From positions 124,001-188,000 of the forward strand of contig NZ_JABBGF010000004.1 of assembly GCF_012927265.1 (NCBI RefSeq): a stretch of DNA of 64,000 bases, read 5' to 3'. How positions within the stretch are numbered: position 1 is the stretch's first letter; each line of letters begins with the position of its first letter. Shown piece after piece: positions 8,471 through 16,974 of the stretch. A program made the position numbers and the translations under genes. The notes below the pieces were generated by a model. The model saw only the letters and a list, made by a program, of their open reading frames with translations, did not search any database and had not been told where the DNA came from. Source of the stretch: Chryseobacterium cheonjiense (lineage in GTDB: Bacteria > Bacteroidota > Bacteroidia > Flavobacteriales > Weeksellaceae).

Positions 8471-10048
8471 ATGCAAGCCGTTTATCTGTACATACGAGTC
8501 AGTACTGATGAACAGGCTGTAAAAGGATATTCCCAACGCAGCCAGTTGGATCGACTTGTGCATTATTGTAAAGATCACAATCTCATTATTGCCAAAACTA
8601 TTTTCGAAGACTATTCTGCAAAAACATTTAACCGACCGGAGTGGAACAAGTTGTTCGCTGAACTTAAGCTCACTAAGAACCAATCTTCACTTATTCTCTT
8701 TACTTATTGGGATCGATTCAGCCGCAATATTATGGACGCTTATAAGATGTTAGAAAGATTGCAGAATATGAAAGTCTCAATTCAGGCAATTGAACAGCAG
8801 ATAGACTTCTCAATCCCGGAAAGTAAAATTATGTTGGCAATGTATTGGGCTACTTCTGAAGTAGAAAACGATAAAAGAAGCCGTAATGTACGTTTGGGAA
8901 TGCAAAAAGCAAGACTGGAAGGAAGATGGATCAATAAGGCTCCTATAGGATATAGAAATAAAATCACATCTGATGGGAAAAAATATATAGCCCTCTACGA
9001 ACCGGAAGCATATATTATCCGTGAGGCTTTTACAGCTATAGTGAGACAAAATAAATATTGTTTAACTGAAATATACAAGGATGCGGTATCAAATGGGCTT
9101 AGTTGTAGTAGAAGTGCTTTTTATCGGTTGGTAAGAAATCCTATTTATTGTGGTAAAATAAAAATTCCGGCATTCGAAGATAAATCTGAAAGAATTGTTG
9201 AGGGTACTCATGAGCGTCTTATACCTGTCGTTTTATTTGATCATGTTCAAAGAATAATAAAAGACGCAGATTTAAACCATCCTAAGAAACTAACTTCAAA
9301 AAGGATAGTCAATGAAAATTTAATTTTTAGAGGTGTCCTACAATGTCCTAATTGTGGAAATACGCTTACAGGAAGTGGCTCGCAGGGACATACTAAAAAA
9401 TATTATTATTACCATTGTATGGGACGTTGTTCATACCGGGTAAGAGCTGACGTTATCAATTTGAGTTTTCTTTCATTCCTTAAGAATAATAGAGTGGTAG
9501 AACCATTTTTAGAACTTACCAATAGTATCTCAAAGGAAATTTACGGTGAAGAACATCATGATTATATTCAGAAAAAAGAGGAGATAAAGAAAGAAATGGA
9601 AAAATTGATTGATAGGGGATTCAATGCACAAAAGCTATTTTCAAATGGGAATATTGACTATGATGATTATATACTAATAAGAAGTCGTTGTCAGGAATCT
9701 TTAAAAGATAATACTGATAAATTGAGACAGCAGGCTTTAAAAATAGTGGCTGAAAAACATACAGAAAAGGGAACTGATTACATAATTAACCACTTAGGGG
9801 AGTTTTATGGAAATTCAGATACTATAACCAAACAGAGAATTATCAGGTTGTTTTTTCCGGATAAAGTAAAAGTAATAGAAGGGAATATTGAAAAAATGCT
9901 ATCAGAAAGTGTTCAGACTATATTTGGATTAACTGCTTCAGCTTCGAAAATAAAAGAAATCCACGGTCAGCAGACAGAGCAAGCAATAGTTGAATTTTTT
10001 AAAGAATTATATTTTTTAGGGTATGAACAAAACTTAAAAAATATCTAA
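8471..10048 (+). CDS. Large serine recombinase (integrase/transposon resolvase type)
   Basis: A 525-residue site-specific DNA recombinase. The N-terminal resolvase catalytic domain (residues 1-150) starts YLYIRVSTDEQ with the nucleophilic Ser at about residue 11. A Recombinase domain follows (about 160-270), then a zinc ribbon with CPNCGNTL and CMGRC near residues 290-320, and a coiled-coil rich C-terminus (about 345-430). This is the layout of phage and conjugative-element integrases that cut attB/attP and move large DNA. It points toward a tRNA cluster and lies at the edge between accessory and core genes, so it is probably the integrase of the element to its left. Confidence 0.92.
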   Translation: MQAVYLYIRVSTDEQAVKGYSQRSQLDRLVHYCKDHNLIIAKTIFEDYSAKTFNRPEWNKLFAELKLTKNQSSLILFTYWDRFSRNIMDAYKMLERLQNMKVSIQAIEQQIDFSIPESKIMLAMYWATSEVENDKRSRNVRLGMQKARLEGRWINKAPIGYRNKITSDGKKYIALYEPEAYIIREAFTAIVRQNKYCLTEIYKDAVSNGLSCSRSAFYRLVRNPIYCGKIKIPAFEDKSERIVEGTHERLIPVVLFDHVQRIIKDADLNHPKKLTSKRIVNENLIFRGVLQCPNCGNTLTGSGSQGHTKKYYYYHCMGRCSYRVRADVINLSFLSFLKNNRVVEPFLELTNSISKEIYGEEHHDYIQKKEEIKKEMEKLIDRGFNAQKLFSNGNIDYDDYILIRSRCQESLKDNTDKLRQQALKIVAEKHTEKGTDYIINHLGEFYGNSDTITKQRIIRLFFPDKVKVIEGNIEKMLSESVQTIFGLTASASKIKEIHGQQTEQAIVEFFKELYFLGYEQNLKNI

Positions 10049-10430
10049 AAATTGATTGATTAGTTTTTGATTTTTCAGAGTAAAGCTGATATTTTAAATT
10101 ATATTTATATAAAATGCTGGAAAACAGGTTTTTGTGGAACTTTTGAAGTGTTCGGAATCCTGTACAGATAACTTTGTGGGCTTGACTTTTCGAACCTTTT
10201 GTACCACAGAAACAAAATTATTTTAATATATAGTTGATTTTCAGTTATTTAATATTTTTGAAAAGGTTCGAATCCTGTCAGGTTCGTAGCAACGATATGG
10301 AGCTTTAATCGAAAAATCGTCTAAAAAAGATAAAATATTTGTTTTTTAAGAAAAAAATTTTGCTTTAAAAAATAAGGTAAAAGGGTGGAAAGTAATATAA
10401 ATAGACTGAATAACAAGGATTTATAAATAA
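10049..10430. other. Gene-free region with tRNA-T-arm-like repeats; candidate attachment region
   Basis: The region between the recombinase and the tRNA terminator has no credible gene. It contains related words: TTCGGAATCCTGTACAG at about 10151 and TTCGAATCCTGTCAGG at about 10267 are imperfect direct repeats. TTCGAACCTTTT (10189-10200) and AAAAGGTTCGAA (10261-10272) form a 12-base inverted repeat. AAAAGGTTCGAATCCT also resembles the T-arm of the adjacent tRNA-Arg read on its own strand. Such leftovers often mark integrase attachment sites, but no crossover site can be fixed here. Confidence 0.4.
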
Positions 10431-10470
10431 AATGACACCATTTGGCCTAAATTGTCCTAATGGTGTCATT
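10431..10470 (-). terminator. Terminator of the tRNA-Ser-Pro-Arg transcript
   Basis: A perfect 10-base stem (AATGACACCA at 10431-10440 with TGGTGTCATT at 10461-10470) lies four bases downstream of the tRNA-Arg 3' end on the minus strand. It is followed on that strand by TTTTATTTAT. Confidence 0.7.
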
Positions 10471-10473
10471 AAG

Positions 10474-10547
10474 TGAGCGCGAAAGGATTCGAACCTTTGA
10501 CCGTCTGCTTAGAAGGCAGATGCTCTATCCAGCTGAGCTACGCACCC
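10474..10547 (-). tRNA. tRNA-Arg (anticodon TCT)
   Basis: On the minus strand a complete 74-base cloverleaf can be drawn. The seven-base acceptor stem GGGTGCG pairs with CGCGCTC including a G-T pair, the D-arm is AGCTCAGCTGGATAGAGC, the anticodon stem TCTGC/GCAGA encloses CTTCTAA, and the T-arm contains GGTTCGAATCC. The discriminator is A and no CCA is encoded. The TCT anticodon reads AGA. It is last in a three-tRNA transcript. Confidence 0.95.
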
Positions 10548-10589
10548 ATTATAAAGTTGATTCTCGCTTAGTAAATAAGCTTGTAAAAG

Positions 10590-10664
10590 TCGGGGCGGCA
10601 GGATTCGAACCTGCGACCTCCTGGTCCCAAACCAGGCGCGATGACCGGACTACGCTACGCCCCG
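10590..10664 (-). tRNA. tRNA-Pro (anticodon TGG)
   Basis: On the minus strand the acceptor stem CGGGGCG/CGCCCCG encloses a complete cloverleaf. The anticodon arm is CCTGG-TTTGGGA-CCAGG and the T-arm contains GGTTCGAATCC. The anticodon TGG reads proline codons. CCA is not encoded. It is the middle gene of the three-tRNA cluster. Confidence 0.95.
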
Positions 10665-10683
10665 AAAAAGATATATAGAAAAG

Positions 10684-10768
10684 CGGAGGGTAAGGGATTC
10701 GAACCCTTGCGACACTTTCGCGTCGACAGTTTAGCAAACTGCTCCGTTAACCACTCCGGCAACCCTCC
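10684..10768 (-). tRNA. tRNA-Ser (anticodon GCT)
   Basis: An 85-base class II tRNA on the minus strand. The acceptor stem is GGAGGGT/ACCCTCC with discriminator G. The anticodon arm GCAGT-TTGCTAA-ACTGT gives anticodon GCT (AGC/AGT codons). The long variable arm includes GTCGACGCGAAAGTGTCGC, as expected for serine. It is first in the transcript, about 50 bases after a consensus promoter. Confidence 0.95.
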
Positions 10769-10814
10769 TGTTTGTCTTTGTTTTTTAATGATCGTTGTTC
10801 CTTTATTGCGAGTG

Positions 10815-10846
10815 CAAATATAGAATAGATTTCTTTATTTACCAAA
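10815..10846 (-). promoter_or_regulatory. Bacteroidota-type promoter of the tRNA-Ser-Pro-Arg cluster
   Basis: On the minus strand a TTTG (10843-10846) is followed after 20 bases by TATATTTG (10815-10822). This is the -33/-7 consensus of the primary sigma factor in this phylum (TTTG, TAnnTTTG). It faces the tRNA cluster. Confidence 0.75.
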
Positions 10847-10906
10847 TATTTTTCAAGAAAAATTTGCGTATTTTTGAGCTGATAAACTGCCATAAAAAAT
10901 AAACAA

Positions 10907-11932
10907 ATGCGTAAAACATTATATATCATCGGATTAAGTACAGTCGTTTTTTCCTGTACTTCACAGCAAAATGCCAAAAAAAGGCAGTACATCCCAAGAA
11001 CCCCGTCAGTACAGCCTAAAACTACCGCTAATACCACAGCCGAAAAGCCAAAACCAAAGGTTTCTACGGAACATGGAGTCGACTTTTTTACAACCAATAT
11101 TGCTAATGCGGCAAACAATGATAATACCGCAAGTTATGGGTCTATTGTTTCTGCAAAACCTGCGGGTTATAAAGTTGTAAAAGATTATTTTCCGGCTGTT
11201 GCACAAAATTTCAGACAGAGGTACCTTATCCTGCATTATACGGCTTTACCTGATGATAAATCCATTACGGTTCTTACCCAGCAGGCTGTAAGTGCACATT
11301 ACCTTGTAAACAATACAGGAGATAACGAAATTTACCAGCTGGTTGATGAAAATAAGCGTGCTTATCATGCCGGTGTAAGCGCATGGAGAGCAGATAAAAA
11401 CCTTAATGACACTTCAATTGGAATTGAAATTGTAAATACCGGTTATACAACCGATGCCTCCGGCAAAAGAATATTTGCTCCTTTTGACGAAGCGCAGATC
11501 AAAAAAGTAGCGGCCCTGGTAAAAGATATTGCAAACCGGTATCAGATTCCGGCCACCAATATTCTTGCGCACTCAGATATTGCTCCTACAAGAAAACAGG
11601 ATCCGGGTCCTACATTTCCTTGGAAAAGACTCTATGATGAATATCAGATCGGGATGTGGTATGATGAAACTGCAAAACAAAGTTTCTACGACCTTGCCGT
11701 ATCTACAGATTTTCAAACGAAATATAACGATTCAACGTTTATTTTCAACGTTCAGACGCAATTACAGAAATTCGGCTACGGACTGGATCTTAGCGGAAAA
11801 TGGGATGATGCTACCAAGAAAACCATAGAAGCTTTTCAGTATCACTTCAGACCGCAGAATTATGACGGGATCATGGATCCCGAAACTTTTGCAATATTAC
11901 AGGCTTTGATACTTAAATATCCGGTAAAATAA
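10907..11932 (+). CDS. N-acetylmuramoyl-L-alanine amidase lipoprotein with peptidoglycan-binding domain
   Basis: A 341-residue lipoprotein with lipobox VFSC (Cys17) and a low-complexity Thr/Pro/Lys linker to about residue 60. An Amidase_2 (AmpD-like) domain covers about residues 95-225: LILHYTA supplies the first zinc His, and LAHSDIAPTRKQDPGPTFPW the last His and the catalytic-region Lys. A C-terminal PG_binding_1 domain (about 275-338) contains LQKFGYGLDLSGKWDDATK. It should cleave the stem peptide from MurNAc, acting in the periplasm from a membrane anchor. A TATTTTTG -7 element at 10869-10876 probably drives it. Confidence 0.9.
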   Translation: MRKTLYIIGLSTVVFSCTSQQNAKKRQYIPRTPSVQPKTTANTTAEKPKPKVSTEHGVDFFTTNIANAANNDNTASYGSIVSAKPAGYKVVKDYFPAVAQNFRQRYLILHYTALPDDKSITVLTQQAVSAHYLVNNTGDNEIYQLVDENKRAYHAGVSAWRADKNLNDTSIGIEIVNTGYTTDASGKRIFAPFDEAQIKKVAALVKDIANRYQIPATNILAHSDIAPTRKQDPGPTFPWKRLYDEYQIGMWYDETAKQSFYDLAVSTDFQTKYNDSTFIFNVQTQLQKFGYGLDLSGKWDDATKKTIEAFQYHFRPQNYDGIMDPETFAILQALILKYPVK

Positions 11933-12043
11933 ATATAATAATGTATTTTTATCAGTGTATATTATTTAAATTTTTAAAGATTTCAACTGCTTCTTTATTG
12001 TTAAATTAATACATTGCTAAACGGTTACATTAATCTATACATT

Positions 12044-13444
12044 ATGGAAAATTTCAGAAAAGAAAGTGATTTATTGGGCGAATTAAATGTTCCGATAAAT
12101 GCTTATTATGGAGTACAGACGCAGAGAGCGATTAATAATTTTAAAATTTCAGGGCAGCTGTTATCCTCCTATCCTCAGTTTATCCGAGGGTTAGCATACG
12201 TGAAAAAAGCGGCAGCAAAAACAAACTACGAACTTGGACTTCTTGATGAGACAATGTATTTCAATATTGCTGAAGTTTGTGATGAAATCATCAACGGTGA
12301 GCTTCACGAGCAGTTTCCTGTAGATATGATCCAGGGAGGAGCCGGCACATCCATCAATATGAACGCCAATGAAGTGATAGCCAACAGGGTTTTAGAAAAA
12401 TTAGGTAAAAATAAAGGGGAATATCAGTTCTGTTCACCAAATGACCATGTCAATCTTTCACAATCTACCAATGATGCTTATCCTACAGCCATCAAAATGG
12501 GATTGCTGCAGATGAATGCAATTCTGGTGGAAAAGCTTGAAAAAATTGTTGAGGCATTCAGGGAAAAAGGAAAAGAATTCCATGATGTGATCAAGATGGG
12601 CCGTACACAGCTTCAGGATGCTGTTCCAATGACGTTAGGGCAGGAGTTTGAAGCATTCGCCGCAACTTTGGAGGAAGATATTTCTAAATTAAATAATAAC
12701 GCCAATCTCTTCGTAGAAGTGAATATGGGAGCCACCGCCATCGGAACGGGATTAAATGCGCCGATTGGGTATGCTGTTTTATGTGCAAAAAATCTTGCAC
12801 AGATTTCAGGATTTCCGGTAGTTTCAGCACCCGATTTGGTAGAAGCAACACCGGATACAGGATCTTATGTTATTTATTCTTCTGCAATGAAACGGCTCGC
12901 AGTAAAACTGTCAAAAATATGCAATGATTTGAGACTGCTTTCTTCGGGACCGAGAGCTGGCCTTTTCGAGATTAATCTTCCTCCGATGCAGCCGGGATCT
13001 TCCATTATGCCGGGTAAAGTAAATCCTGTGATTCCGGAAGTAGTCAACCAGGTTTGTTTTAAAGTTTTCGGAAACGATCTTACCGTTACTTTTGCTGCAG
13101 AGGCAGGGCAGTTGCAGCTCAATGTGATGGAGCCTGTACTTTCACATGCCATCATGGAAAATATTCATTTTCTTTGCAATGCAATCGACACCCTGCGTGA
13201 AAAATGTGTGGTAGGAATCACCGCAAACCGTGAAGTATGCTTAAATATGGTAAAACACAGCATCGGAATCGTAACCGCACTGAACCCATATATTGGCTAC
13301 AAATATTCTACAGAAATTGCAAAAGAAGCTCTTGAAACCGGGAAAAGTGTTTATAATCTGGTATTGGAAAAAGGCATTCTTTCCCAGGAAAAACTGGATG
13401 AAATTCTTGATCCCAGAAACATGCTGAAACCGCATAACAAATAA
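12044..13444 (+). CDS. aspA: Aspartate ammonia-lyase
   Basis: A 466-residue lyase that converts L-aspartate to fumarate and ammonia in the cytoplasm. I take the ATG at 12044 (MENFRKESDLLGEL) because homologues start here and the in-frame TTG upstream adds an unrelated stretch. The superfamily signature GSSIMPGKVNP lies near residue 320. Other conserved blocks are GGAGTSINMNANEV near 102 and QSTNDAYPTA near 142, which fit aspartase better than fumarase. The gene stands alone, with an amidase before it and a glycosyltransferase after it. Confidence 0.93.
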   Translation: MENFRKESDLLGELNVPINAYYGVQTQRAINNFKISGQLLSSYPQFIRGLAYVKKAAAKTNYELGLLDETMYFNIAEVCDEIINGELHEQFPVDMIQGGAGTSINMNANEVIANRVLEKLGKNKGEYQFCSPNDHVNLSQSTNDAYPTAIKMGLLQMNAILVEKLEKIVEAFREKGKEFHDVIKMGRTQLQDAVPMTLGQEFEAFAATLEEDISKLNNNANLFVEVNMGATAIGTGLNAPIGYAVLCAKNLAQISGFPVVSAPDLVEATPDTGSYVIYSSAMKRLAVKLSKICNDLRLLSSGPRAGLFEINLPPMQPGSSIMPGKVNPVIPEVVNQVCFKVFGNDLTVTFAAEAGQLQLNVMEPVLSHAIMENIHFLCNAIDTLREKCVVGITANREVCLNMVKHSIGIVTALNPYIGYKYSTEIAKEALETGKSVYNLVLEKGILSQEKLDEILDPRNMLKPHNK

Positions 13445-13446
13445 AA

Positions 13447-13520
13447 TAAACGATAAGTGATAAATAATAACTGACAGGTAAAACGGCAACATTGTTTATC
13501 ACTTATCAATCATCATTTAT
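13447..13520. repeat. Intergenic ATAAGTGATAAAT / ATTTATCACTTATC word repeats
   Basis: Just after aspA the words GATAAGTGATAAATAATAAC (about 13452) and TTTATCACTTATCAATC (about 13495) form an imperfect inverted pair flanking the 13470s. The same type of degenerate short-word repeat occurs in other intergenic regions of this window with different words. No coding function is seen. Confidence 0.45.
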
Positions 13521-13529
13521 AAATTTAAA

Positions 13530-14384
13530 GTGAGGTTTTTAATCATAATTCCTGCGCATAACGAAGAGAGTAATCTTCCTTTTACACTGGATTCTTTACA
13601 GCGGCAAAGCTTTAAGGATTTTAAAATAGTAATTGTAAACGACGGTTCTGCGGATAATACTTCAGAAGTAATTAGAAAATATACCGATCAGGATTCCCGG
13701 TTTGAAACCGTAAATCTGCAGAAATCTTTACACCAGCCAGGTTCAAAGGTTGTTAATGCTTTTAAAAAAGGACTGGAAACACAGGATGTAAATATGTTTG
13801 ACGTCATTTGTAAATTTGATTCTGATGTCATATTTCCTGAAAATTATCTGGAAAAAATAGATAAAGCATTTCGTAGCAACCCAGAGTACGGATTGGTTGG
13901 TGGACTTTTATATGTCGAGAAAAACGGAGATTGGGTGTACGAAGGAAACTCTAATAAACATCATGTACGGGGTCCGGTAAAGGCATATCGGAAAGAGAGC
14001 TTTATACAAATGAACGGGATCAGGGAAACCTTAGGGTGGGACAATATTGATGCGATCCTTCTTCAGAACCTAGGCTGGAAAGAAGTTGTCTTACCAGAAC
14101 TGCATGTGCATTTAATCAAAGTAAAAGGAACAGATTACACCATAAAACCTGCCGAATATTACGGTAAATATTTCTATTTTCTGGGGTTAAACAGGTTTTT
14201 AGCTTATATAGCTTCTTTTAAGGAGGCGGCAAAAAGCAAGTCCGTTTCTTTCTTTTTTAAGATTATCGGCTCCTATGAAAATTACCGCAGGAAAAAATTG
14301 GAATTAAAAATTTCTGAACAGGAAAGAAAAGTCATCAACCGCCAACGCTGGGAAATGCTTAAGCAAAAATGGCTCAAAATGTAA
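13530..14384 (+). CDS. Glycosyltransferase family 2 protein
   Basis: A 284-residue GT-A fold transferase with a GTG start (MRFLIIIPAHNEES). The nucleotide-binding start IPAHNEE, the VNDGSADNTSEV segment near residue 37 and the metal-binding FDSDV near residue 92 are all present. A basic C-terminal tail (RRKKLELKISEQERKVINRQ) and no clear membrane helix suggest a peripheral cytoplasmic enzyme. It opens a small glycan locus with the next three genes, but donor and acceptor sugars are unknown. Confidence 0.87.
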   Translation: MRFLIIIPAHNEESNLPFTLDSLQRQSFKDFKIVIVNDGSADNTSEVIRKYTDQDSRFETVNLQKSLHQPGSKVVNAFKKGLETQDVNMFDVICKFDSDVIFPENYLEKIDKAFRSNPEYGLVGGLLYVEKNGDWVYEGNSNKHHVRGPVKAYRKESFIQMNGIRETLGWDNIDAILLQNLGWKEVVLPELHVHLIKVKGTDYTIKPAEYYGKYFYFLGLNRFLAYIASFKEAAKSKSVSFFFKIIGSYENYRRKKLELKISEQERKVINRQRWEMLKQKWLKM

Positions 14385-14414
14385 TTCAGCATAAGCTTAT
14401 CGCTTAAAATACAA

Positions 14415-15503
14415 ATGTTATTTAAAAAACATCACTTGAAAAGAATAGCCTACATAGAAATTGATACCCACGCAGAAATTGCCCAGTCTTTCATGGAGAT
14501 CATGAAGGGATCAGAGGCTTTTTCGGTAGACTATTATTTTTCAAAAAAAATTAAAGATCAGATTACTGATAATGCGCAATCCGTCTATCTTTCCGACAGT
14601 TCGATGATTTCCGATCAGCTGAAATCGAGGAAATATGACCTGGTTATAATAGGAACTGTTCACCGGTATTTTAATACATTTTCTGCTATTGCTGAAAAAT
14701 ATAATACAGCGGTTATTGTTCACAATATTAACTTTATCAGTGCTTCAAATTTCAGTCTGTTAAAAAATATATTCAAAAAAGACAGCATTTACCGGTTAAA
14801 ACTTTTATGGAAAGAAGGATTGCTGTATTCATCAAAAATTTACGGGAAAGCAAAAGGCCTTTTGGTTCTTGATGGGGCGCTAAGCTCGGAACGCTTCAGA
14901 TTTTTACCACTCTTCTATACAAAACAGTCAGTAAAAACCGATACGGATATCCTGACAATCGTTATTCCCGGCGGAGTAAGCCAGAAGAGGAGAGATTATA
15001 AAAAGGTATTTTCCGAGATCAAAAAAATTGAACAGCTGTATACTGATTCAGACATTCAGAAAAAGCAGATAGAATTTGTGTTTCTGGGTAAGGCTGATCA
15101 TGCCGAATTAAATAAACTTACAGATTTGGAACGATCTTTACAATATGTTAATATTACGTATTTTCCGGAGAGAGTTTCCCAGGCAGACTTTGAGCAGTGG
15201 ATGCAGAAAGCAGACGTTTTATGGTGCCCGATTCAACAGGAAACAGAGTTTTTTAGCCAAAAAGAAATATATGGAAGGACAAAAATGACCGGAAATATTG
15301 GCGATGCCATAAAATTTGGAAAGCTGGCTGTGTTTCCGGAAAACTATCGGTCTTCACTGGATTTCATTATTCCTGAGCAGTCCGATCTTATTCGACAGTT
15401 TGAAGAACTCAGAGGCCTTCATTTCGATTTTCAGAAAGATTACAGTAAGCAGACAGTAAGGCAAAACCTTGAAAATCTTTTAGACAGCTTGAGCTCTATT
15501 TAA
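14415..15503 (+). CDS. Putative GT-B-like glycosyltransferase of unknown specificity
   Basis: A 362-residue protein without a firmly recognised domain. The first half has short alternating beta/alpha segments (RIAYIEIDTHAEIAQSFMEI, then KYDLVIIGTVHRYF). The second half starts near residue 175 with ILTIVIPGGVSQKRRDY and continues with VFLGKAD, NITYFPERVS and a stretch ending GDAIKFGKLAVFPEN. The IPGG, loop and FLGK pattern with a late E/K-rich site resembles the C-terminal domain of GT-B transferases. It follows the GT2 gene by 30 bases and ends 8 bases inside the convergent flippase gene. Confidence 0.6.
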   Translation: MLFKKHHLKRIAYIEIDTHAEIAQSFMEIMKGSEAFSVDYYFSKKIKDQITDNAQSVYLSDSSMISDQLKSRKYDLVIIGTVHRYFNTFSAIAEKYNTAVIVHNINFISASNFSLLKNIFKKDSIYRLKLLWKEGLLYSSKIYGKAKGLLVLDGALSSERFRFLPLFYTKQSVKTDTDILTIVIPGGVSQKRRDYKKVFSEIKKIEQLYTDSDIQKKQIEFVFLGKADHAELNKLTDLERSLQYVNITYFPERVSQADFEQWMQKADVLWCPIQQETEFFSQKEIYGRTKMTGNIGDAIKFGKLAVFPENYRSSLDFIIPEQSDLIRQFEELRGLHFDFQKDYSKQTVRQNLENLLDSLSSI

Positions 15504-16974
15504 ATTTAAAGATACTTTTAATAAAATTTTTGTTCAAATAATCTTCAATCGGAAATACTTTCGTAAAATAATTACCGATAAAAATCAAAAGCAAAACCAC
15601 TGCAGGTTTATAAATGAGATTGATGAAGTTATTGCTGAAATTCGGCAGCACAATTGCCACGGTAATGGCCAGTGTACAGATAATCGAAACAAAAATCATC
15701 TCAATCGTAAGCGGCGAAACTTTAAATACAAAATAATTAAAAACGATCTTCACTACATTATAAGTGGTCAGTGAAATGGCTGTAGAGAGCGCAATACCGA
15801 TTAGTTTCAAATCCGTATTTTTCAAAAAATATAAATTTAAAGAAATAGTGAGCCCTGCAAGCAGAAGCATTACCAGAATATTGAATTTGTAGTACTTTGA
15901 AAGAGAAATAATATTCCCGTTGAAACCTGTTGCCAAATCAATTAAAACAGCCGAACCCCAGATCCAGACTACCGGCTCATATTCTCTCAGTAACATTCCG
16001 TTTTTAGGCATAAAATAAGTCAGGTAAGGAAAACCGACCATAATGCATGAGAACAAAACTGCTCCTAAAAAATACAGGGTAAGCGAGGTTTTCTTATGGA
16101 ATTTATCCAGTCCTTCCATATCGCCGTCTAAAAGATGCTTACTGATAATCGGAGCTGAAATATTAAACAATCCCAGCTGCGGAATCGAAATCAGGGAAAT
16201 CAAAGCATATAAAGTTGAATAAATCCCGTTTTCCTCCATTCCCATATATTCGCCGATCATAAAGCTGTTGATGGCAAGATAATTCCCGAAAGTGCCTAGG
16301 AAACCGAAAAAACTGTAATTCATAAATTCTTTCCAGAAGCCGTCTTTCTTAAAATAATCGGTGCTGAAATCAAGATTGATTTTATCCAGTTTATTTGTGT
16401 AATAAATATATCCAAAGAGCATCAGTGCAAAGATCCCGAAGAAAAAAGCCAGTGCCGTTTTCTGCGAAAGTGCAAAATAAAAAAAAAGGCAGAATGCGCC
16501 AAGGTTGGCTATTTTAGGAAAAAGATTGTCAAAAATATTGGAGACAACGATCCGTTTATAATTGGAAGTATATTTATTGAATATAGCGCACAATGACAAC
16601 ACCAGTATCAGCGGCAGAATAATTCCTTTGATGTTCCATGCCTGGGTCTGTAAAAACTGGGGATAAAAGTAGGGGAGTATTAAAAATACGCCGCAGAAGA
16701 TCAGGAAATTAATACAGATCGTAAGCAATGACAGGGAAAGCATATTCTGGTTTTTGCCGTCTTTCTGTACATTGTGGAAAAATTTCACGTTTGCATAGGA
16801 GATCCCGAAAACAACAAAAGGAACCAGCATTTCTGCGGTCTGCATGCTGTATCTCAGTTTGCCATAAAATTCAAAATCGTTCGGGAAGATAAAAATTGCG
16901 GAAACGGTACCCAGCAGAAAACCTACATAGCCAATGATAGAATACTTAAACCCTTGTCTTGCAACTACACTCAT
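15496..16974 (-). CDS. Oligosaccharide flippase family protein (Wzx-like)
   Basis: A 492-residue integral membrane protein with about 14 hydrophobic helices, the size and layout of MATE/MOP-superfamily polysaccharide flippases. It should move a lipid-linked saccharide across the inner membrane. It starts inside the end of the FkbM gene (overlapping ATGA at 16971-16974), so the two are translationally coupled. Its 3' end overlaps that of the convergent glycosyltransferase by 8 bases. With its neighbours it forms a compact glycan synthesis and export locus. Confidence 0.85.
   Translation of the reverse strand: MSVVARQGFKYSIIGYVGFLLGTVSAIFIFPNDFEFYGKLRYSMQTAEMLVPFVVFGISYANVKFFHNVQKDGKNQNMLSLSLLTICINFLIFCGVFLILPYFYPQFLQTQAWNIKGIILPLILVLSLCAIFNKYTSNYKRIVVSNIFDNLFPKIANLGAFCLFFYFALSQKTALAFFFGIFALMLFGYIYYTNKLDKINLDFSTDYFKKDGFWKEFMNYSFFGFLGTFGNYLAINSFMIGEYMGMEENGIYSTLYALISLISIPQLGLFNISAPIISKHLLDGDMEGLDKFHKKTSLTLYFLGAVLFSCIMVGFPYLTYFMPKNGMLLREYEPVVWIWGSAVLIDLATGFNGNIISLSKYYKFNILVMLLLAGLTISLNLYFLKNTDLKLIGIALSTAISLTTYNVVKIVFNYFVFKVSPLTIEMIFVSIICTLAITVAIVLPNFSNNFINLIYKPAVVLLLIFIGNYFTKVFPIEDYLNKNFIKSIFKFK

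Noticed and set aside
10261..10290. A fourth tRNA gene on the plus strand
   Set aside because: Only a T-arm-like word is present; no acceptor, D or anticodon arm can be drawn around it.
10460..10823. Open reading frames on both strands across the tRNA cluster
   Set aside because: They translate tRNA genes (for example text such as GAAGFEPATSWSQ), a known artefact; three full tRNA structures explain the region.
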